From: Bacillota bacterium
Lineage (GTDB): Bacteria > Bacillota > Sulfobacillia > JAJZYS01 > JAJYTV01
DNA length: 39,404 nucleotides
Assembly: GCA_021847575.1 (NCBI GenBank)
Contig: JAJZQO010000020.1
Location: forward strand, 1-39,404
Direction: 5' to 3'
In this document: positions 35,112 to 39,404 of the stretch, one piece after another
Layout: the number at the start of each line of letters is the position of its first letter
Position numbering within the stretch: position 1 is the first letter of the stretch
Notes under the pieces: model-generated
Database searches by the model: none
What the model was told of the DNA's origin: nothing
Seen by the model: only the letters and a program-made list of their open reading frames with translations
Made by a program: the position numbers and the translations under genes

Positions 35112-36342
35112 TACCGACCCGGAGATCCGGCGCCTGATCGGCGCCGAGTTGAACCGCCAGCGCGAGACGCTTGAGCTGATCGCATCGGAGAACTTCACCT
35201 CGCCCGCGGTCCTCGAGGCCATGGGCAGCGTCCTGACCAACAAGTATGCCGAGGGCTACCCCGGCCATCGCTACTACGGCGGCTGCCACGTGGTCGATCA
35301 GGTCGAGGAGCTGGCGCGCAACCGCGCCTGCGCGCTTTTCCACGCTGAGTACGCCAACGTCCAGCCGCACGCCGGCGCGCCGGCCAACATGGCCGCGTAC
35401 CACGCCTTGATCAAGCCCGGCGACACCGTGCTCGGCATGAAGCTGAGCGAGGGCGGCCACCTGACCCATGGCAGCCCGGTGAACTTCTCGGGACAGGATT
35501 ACCGCTTCGTCGCCTACGGTCTGAACCCGGAGACGGAGCGGATCGACTACGACGAGATCGAGGCGCTCGCGCAGGAGCATCGCCCGAAGCTCATCGTCGC
35601 AGGTGCCTCCGCCTACCCGCGCATCATAGACTTCCCGCGCCTCAGGCAGATCGCCGACAAGGCGGGCGCCAGGCTGATGGTGGACATGGCACACATCGCG
35701 GGGCTCGTGGCGGCTGACGAGCATCCCTCGCCGGTGGGCTACGCCGATATCGTGACATCGACGACGCACAAGACGCTGCGCGGACCGCGCGGAGGCTTCA
35801 TCCTGGCGTCGCGCGAACTCGGACCGGCGGTCGACAAGGCTGTCTTCCCCGGGCTGCAGGGCGGCCCGCTCGAGCATATCATCGCGGCCAAGGCCGTCGC
35901 CTTCGGCGAGGCGATGCGACCCGAGTTCAAGGCCTACCAGCAGGCGGTGCGCGACAACGCCCAGGCCCTGGCCGAGGAGCTCATGCGGCGCGGCTACCGG
36001 CTCGTCTCGGGCGGTACGGACAACCATCTCCTCCTGATGTCCTTCGTCGACCGTGACGACCTCACAGGCAAGGATGCCGAGGCGGCGCTCGAGCAGGCGG
36101 GAATGACGGTGAACAAGAACACGGTTCCCGGCGAGAGGCGCTCGCCCTTCGTCACGAGCGGTGTCCGCATCGGCACGGCGGCCGTGACGACGCGCGGCGT
36201 CCGCGCCCAGGAGATGCGCGAGATCGGCGGCATGATCGACGAGGCGATCCGGGGGCGCCACAGCTCCGAGCGTCTCGCCGAGATCCACGAGCAGTCCCTC
36301 GCGCTGTGCCGGCGTTTTCCGCTGTATCCGGAACTGGCCTGA
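35101..36342 (+). CDS. glyA: Serine hydroxymethyltransferase
   Basis: A 413-residue PLP enzyme interconverting serine and glycine with tetrahydrofolate. Features are [50 protein letters not shown], and Lys224 in [13 protein letters not shown], the Schiff-base lysine. A TTG at 35101 is the start, with AAGGAGG 9 bases upstream inside the lipM 3' end (11-base overlap). It closes the gcv operon and, with GcvTHP, gives a glycine-serine-C1 shuttle. Confidence 0.95.
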   Translation: MLADTDPEIRRLIGAELNRQRETLELIASENFTSPAVLEAMGSVLTNKYAEGYPGHRYYGGCHVVDQVEELARNRACALFHAEYANVQPHAGAPANMAAYHALIKPGDTVLGMKLSEGGHLTHGSPVNFSGQDYRFVAYGLNPETERIDYDEIEALAQEHRPKLIVAGASAYPRIIDFPRLRQIADKAGARLMVDMAHIAGLVAADEHPSPVGYADIVTSTTHKTLRGPRGGFILASRELGPAVDKAVFPGLQGGPLEHIIAAKAVAFGEAMRPEFKAYQQAVRDNAQALAEELMRRGYRLVSGGTDNHLLLMSFVDRDDLTGKDAEAALEQAGMTVNKNTVPGERRSPFVTSGVRIGTAAVTTRGVRAQEMREIGGMIDEAIRGRHSSERLAEIHEQSLALCRRFPLYPELA

Positions 36343-36356
36343 CTTCGCCATTTGTC

Positions 36357-36386
36357 TTGACGTGGGGCGGCCAGGGCCGCTACACT
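36357..36386 (+). promoter_or_regulatory. Sigma-A type promoter of the serine operon
   Basis: TTGACG (36357-36362) and TACACT (36381-36386) are separated by 18 bases, and the region directly follows the glyA stop. Transcription would start about 36393, at the beginning of the T-box leader. Confidence 0.7.
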
Positions 36387-36392
36387 TGCGCA

Positions 36393-36614
36393 AAGCATAC
36401 GCATCGATGAACGGGAAGAGGCCGCATCGCGCAGTTGCCAGCGAGCCGGGGTGGTGAAAGCCGGCCGCGCGCGGTCCCGATTCCACCCGGGAGTAGCCGG
36501 CGAAGAGCCGGACGCGCGCAGCGTTACCGCGCCGAGCGGGCCCATGGTATGGGCCAAGCAGGGTGGTACCGCGGCGACACCGTCGTCCCTGAGAGGGGAT
36601 GGCGGTGCTTTTTT
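36393..36614 (+). promoter_or_regulatory. T-box leader, probable serine specifier (UCC)
   Basis: A T-box riboswitch before serine genes. The T-box sequence AGGGTGGTACCGCGG is at 36560-36574; its UGGU (36564-36567) would pair with the tRNA acceptor end NCCA. In Stem I the 3' side GATTCCACCCGGGAG aligns with the usual codon-then-A context, making UCC (36482-36484), a Ser codon, the specifier. Uncharged tRNA-Ser would favour the antiterminator, allowing transcription of the aminotransferase and serA. The specifier reading is by alignment to known leaders from memory, and the two downstream genes agree with it. Confidence 0.85.
36578..36614 (+). terminator. Intrinsic terminator of the T-box leader
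   Basis: CACCGTCGTCCC pairs with GGGATGGCGGTG (with two G-U pairs) around a short TGAGAG loop, followed by CTTTTTT. It competes with the antiterminator that includes the T-box. Confidence 0.85.
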
Positions 36615-36635
36615 CATGTCAGGGGGGCAGTGGCG

Positions 36636-37781
36636 ATGTGGCAGGAGCGGCTTTTCATTCCGGGACCGACCCCCGTGCCCGCGGCGGTCCTCAGCGCGGG
36701 CGCACAGCAGATGCAGGACCATCGCGGACCGGGGTTCACCGCGCTCTATAGGGCAGTGCGCGCCAACCTGACGGAACTGGGCGGCGCCGCAGACGCGGCG
36801 GTCTTGCCTGCGAGCGGCACCGGCGGGCTCGAAGCGGTCGCGGTGTCGCTGCTCAGGCCAGGCATGCGCGTGCTCGCACCGGTGGCAGGGGCGTTCGGTG
36901 AGCGCTTCGCGAAGGTGGCCGAAGTGCTCGGCGCCGAGGTCGAGAGGATGGAATTCCCATGGGGCGAGGCGATCGACGCGGACGCCGTCGCAGGGCGCGC
37001 CAGAGATGGTTTCGACGCGGTCCTGCTGACGCAGAACGAGACGTCCACCGGTGTTCTCCATCCGACCGACGCGGTGGCGCGCCTGCTCGCTGGCGGGCCG
37101 CTTCTGCTGCTCGACGCGATCAGCGGTTTTCCAGCGCTGCCCCTGCAGGTGGAGGGACGCTACGACGCGGCGGTCGCCTGTTCGCAGAAGGGATTCATGG
37201 CGCCTCCGGGCCTCGCAGTCGTGCTGCTTTCGCAGCGGGGCGCCACGCAGGTGCGCGGCGGCAGTCCGAGGAGCGTCTACTTCGACCTGCGCCCGTATCT
37301 CACGGGAGACCTGCCCTACACCCCGCCCGTCTCACTGATCGCCGCCCTTTCGGAGGCGATGCGGCTGCTGCGCGAGGAAGGCGCGGAACGGAGGTTCGCC
37401 CGCCACAGGCTGCTCTCGCGCATGGCGCGCGCCGCCGGCCGGGAGCTCGGGCTTGAACCGCTCGCGGCCGAGGCCGTGACGTCCCCGACGGTGACGGCAC
37501 TCACGCTGCCGCAGGACATCGACCCGGGCGTGCTCAGGGCGGCCGTCCGCCAGGAGGGGGCCGTGCTGGCCGGCGGCCAGGGCCGGCTCAAGCGGCGGGT
37601 GGTGCGCATCGGGCACGTCGGTGCGATCATGCCGCTCGAACTGCTCGGCGCGGTCGGGGCTCTCGAAGTGGCGCTCAGCCGTCTCGGCCATGGCGCTGCG
37701 GCCGGGGCGGGCGTCGGCGCGGCGCTCGCCGCCTGGCGCGACGCGAGAAACGCAGAAAGCGGGGGGAACGGCAATGGCTGA
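36636..37781 (+). CDS. Class V aminotransferase (serine-pyruvate/alanine-glyoxylate type), probable serine pathway enzyme
   Basis: A 381-residue PLP enzyme: ERLFIPGPTPVPAAVLSAG, MQDHRGPGFTALYRA, ASGTGGLEAVAVSLL, DAISGFPALPLQ and Lys185 in CSQKGFMAPPGLAVV, the PLP lysine. In sequence it is the alanine-glyoxylate/serine-pyruvate kind, not SerC. It lies behind a serine-type T-box and directly upstream of serA, with which it overlaps (ATGGCTGA), so it probably acts as the phosphohydroxypyruvate transaminase or in another serine step. ATG 36636 is preceded by AGGGGGG at eight bases. Confidence 0.9.
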   Translation: MWQERLFIPGPTPVPAAVLSAGAQQMQDHRGPGFTALYRAVRANLTELGGAADAAVLPASGTGGLEAVAVSLLRPGMRVLAPVAGAFGERFAKVAEVLGAEVERMEFPWGEAIDADAVAGRARDGFDAVLLTQNETSTGVLHPTDAVARLLAGGPLLLLDAISGFPALPLQVEGRYDAAVACSQKGFMAPPGLAVVLLSQRGATQVRGGSPRSVYFDLRPYLTGDLPYTPPVSLIAALSEAMRLLREEGAERRFARHRLLSRMARAAGRELGLEPLAAEAVTSPTVTALTLPQDIDPGVLRAAVRQEGAVLAGGQGRLKRRVVRIGHVGAIMPLELLGAVGALEVALSRLGHGAAAGAGVGAALAAWRDARNAESGGNGNG

Positions 37782-39351
37782 GGGGCTGAGGGTGCTGGTC
37801 ACGGAACATCTCGGGGAAGAGGGCCTCGCGCTGCTGCGCGGCAAGGTGGAACTCGAGAGCTACGAACTCCTGCCCGTCGAAGAACTGCCCGCCCGCCTGC
37901 CGGATTTCGACGCGGTGATCATCCGCAGTGCCCACCGCATCACGCGAGACCTGCTCGACCTTGCGCCGCGGCTGCGCGTCGTGGCGCGCGCGGGAGCCGG
38001 CTTCGACAACATCGATCTCGATGCCGCGACGGAGCGCGGCGTGCTTGTCCTGAACACCCCTGGCGCCAATGCGGAGGCCGCGGCCGAGCATACCTTCGCG
38101 CTGCTGCTGTCCTTGCTCCGCCATGTCAGGATCGCCGACCGGCACGTGCGCGGCGGCGGCTGGGACCGTCAGGCGTTCATCGGCACAGAGCTCAAGGGCA
38201 AGACGCTCGGCATCATCGGCATCGGTAGGGTGGGGCGGGAAGTGGCCCGCATCGCGAGAGGCTTCGGCATGCAGGTGTTCGCCTACGACCCCTACGTCGC
38301 AGCGGACGTCGTGCAGGCGCGCGGCGCCGTGAAGGTCGAGACGCTGCCGGCACTCCTCGCGAAGGCGCAGATCCTGACGATCCACACGCCGAAGACCGGG
38401 CCGCACCTCGGCCGGGCCGAACTGCTGCAGCTCCCTGCAGGGGCCTTCGTCCTCAACGTCGCGCGTGGCGGCCTCGTCGACGAGCAGGCCCTGCAAGAGC
38501 TCTGCGACGAAAAGCGCATCGCGGGGGCCGCCCTCGATGTCTTCAGCTCGGAGCCACCGCGAGATCCACGGCTGCTCGGCCGCGACGACATGGTGTTCAC
38601 CTGCCACCTCGGCGGGTCGACCGACGAGGCGATGGCGAACATCGGCACGCGGGTGGCGGACGCGGTCTTGCGGGCTCTGGCCGGAGAGGTGCCGGAGGAG
38701 GCGGTCAACCTGCCCTTCCCGAGCCTCGACCGCCTTCCCGCCGGCCTGCTCGACATCGGCCGCCAGCTCGGCCGCATTGTCGGCATGACGGGCGGCGAGG
38801 GACCGGTGTTGCACGTGGCCTGTCGCGGCGGCGTGCCCGAGGAGGCGGCGCCGATCGCGGCCCGCGCGGTGCTCGCGGGGGTGCTCGAGCAGGTTCTGGA
38901 CGGACCGGTGAATGTGGTGAATGCGGCGCTGCGGGCCCAAGAGGCCGGCCTGCAGATCAACATCGGGCTCGAGTCGGCGCCTGTGCCGAGCCTTGCAGCC
39001 TGGTTCGCGGGCAGCGAGGACCTGCTCGCGGAGATCACCCTCGAGGAGGCGCCGCGCATCCGGCGTCTCGCCGGGGGCCGCTTCGACCTGCGGCTGCCTT
39101 CGCATCTGGTGGTGACGCAGCATCACGACCAGCCTGGTGTCGTCGGCCGCGTCGGCACACTCTTTGGCCAGGCGGGCGTCAACATCGCCACGCTCGAACT
39201 GGACCGCGACGTGCAGGGCGGGCGGGCGACCATGGCGCTCGGCTTGGACGAGGCGCCGGGCGCGGACCTGCTCGCTGCCTTGCTGGGGCTTGTGGGCGTC
39301 GAGCGCATCCATGCGGTGGATCTGGCCGTGGGTGCGGGCAAAGGCCGCTGA
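37774..39351 (+). CDS. serA: D-3-phosphoglycerate dehydrogenase, long form with ACT domain
   Basis: A 525-residue enzyme that starts serine synthesis by oxidising 3-phosphoglycerate. The catalytic half has AGAGFDNIDLDAATERGV, the NAD motif GIIGIGRVGREVARIA, the Arg in VARGGLVDEQAL, and the His in VFTCHLGGSTDEA. It continues with an ASB-like domain (about 315-450) and a C-terminal ACT domain (HHDQPGVVGRVGTLFGQAGVNIATLELDR), where serine probably binds for feedback inhibition. ATG 37774 overlaps the aminotransferase stop by 8 bases. It is under the T-box, so it is controlled by both tRNA-Ser charging and serine. Confidence 0.95.
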   Translation: MAEGLRVLVTEHLGEEGLALLRGKVELESYELLPVEELPARLPDFDAVIIRSAHRITRDLLDLAPRLRVVARAGAGFDNIDLDAATERGVLVLNTPGANAEAAAEHTFALLLSLLRHVRIADRHVRGGGWDRQAFIGTELKGKTLGIIGIGRVGREVARIARGFGMQVFAYDPYVAADVVQARGAVKVETLPALLAKAQILTIHTPKTGPHLGRAELLQLPAGAFVLNVARGGLVDEQALQELCDEKRIAGAALDVFSSEPPRDPRLLGRDDMVFTCHLGGSTDEAMANIGTRVADAVLRALAGEVPEEAVNLPFPSLDRLPAGLLDIGRQLGRIVGMTGGEGPVLHVACRGGVPEEAAPIAARAVLAGVLEQVLDGPVNVVNAALRAQEAGLQINIGLESAPVPSLAAWFAGSEDLLAEITLEEAPRIRRLAGGRFDLRLPSHLVVTQHHDQPGVVGRVGTLFGQAGVNIATLELDRDVQGGRATMALGLDEAPGADLLAALLGLVGVERIHAVDLAVGAGKGR

Positions 39352-39368
39352 GGCACCGCACCGCGAGC

Positions 39369-39404
39369 ATGGCGAAGGCGCCGCCGAAAGGCCTGGTCGA
39401 TGTA
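39369..39404 (+). CDS. Possible start of a next gene, cut by the window edge
   Basis: An ATG at 39369 opens a frame reading MAKAPPKGLVDV to the window end, 17 bases after serA. There is no strong ribosome site and only 12 codons are visible, so the identity is unknown. Confidence 0.25.
   Translation, partial: MAKAPPKGLVDV

Overview
The window is GC-rich chromosomal DNA. It looks like a high-GC member of the Bacillota (Symbiobacterium, Thermaerobacter, Limnochorda or Sulfobacillus type). This is inferred from a T-box tRNA-sensing leader, a YqeG-type HAD phosphatase beside aroE, split glycine dehydrogenase genes gcvPA/gcvPB, a LipM-type octanoyltransferase, a Tad pilus locus with no secretin (one membrane), and many TTG/GTG starts with strong GGAGG sites. 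No tRNA, rRNA, CRISPR array, insertion sequence or phage gene was seen. The species cannot be fixed from the sequence alone.

Positions 1-13035 are mixed metabolism. There is a cut short-chain dehydrogenase with a compact family III CoA-transferase, a Lin0512-family protein, a secreted 3D-domain protein, and a decayed quinone oxidoreductase (5'-truncated, one in-frame stop). A PhzF-like protein follows. Next comes a leftward block: PolB-like 3'-5' exonuclease, PucR regulator, class III aminotransferase and CoA-acylating semialdehyde dehydrogenase, probably an amino-acid or beta-amino-acid catabolic unit under PucR control. An ABC-2 exporter pair and a GNAT acetyltransferase complete the region.

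Positions 13195-20529 hold glutamine-dependent asparagine synthetase, a small membrane protein, a rhomboid protease, YqeG, and a tight shikimate operon: aroE, aroC, and a fused shikimate kinase/3-dehydroquinate synthase.

Positions 20587-27288 are the most interesting part. A TTGACA-N17-TATTTT promoter is followed by a class I cyclic-di-GMP riboswitch (GEMM-I), an intrinsic terminator, and a complete monoderm Tad/Flp pilus operon: flp, tadE, tadG-like, cpaB, cpaE/tadZ, tadA, tadB, tadC. The layout indicates that pilus expression is set by c-di-GMP through premature termination. A convergent radical SAM/SPASM gene and a divergent MFS transporter close this section.

Positions 30117-36342 are one-carbon and glycine metabolism: gcvT, gcvH, gcvPA, gcvPB, a LipM-type octanoyltransferase that probably supplies the lipoyl group of GcvH, and glyA, with very short gaps or overlaps. 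At 36357-36614 a promoter and a T-box leader with a UCC (Ser) specifier precede a class V aminotransferase and serA. Serine synthesis is therefore probably induced by uncharged tRNA-Ser. Serine made there feeds GlyA and then the glycine cleavage system, so the last 9 kb form a coherent serine-glycine-C1 region.
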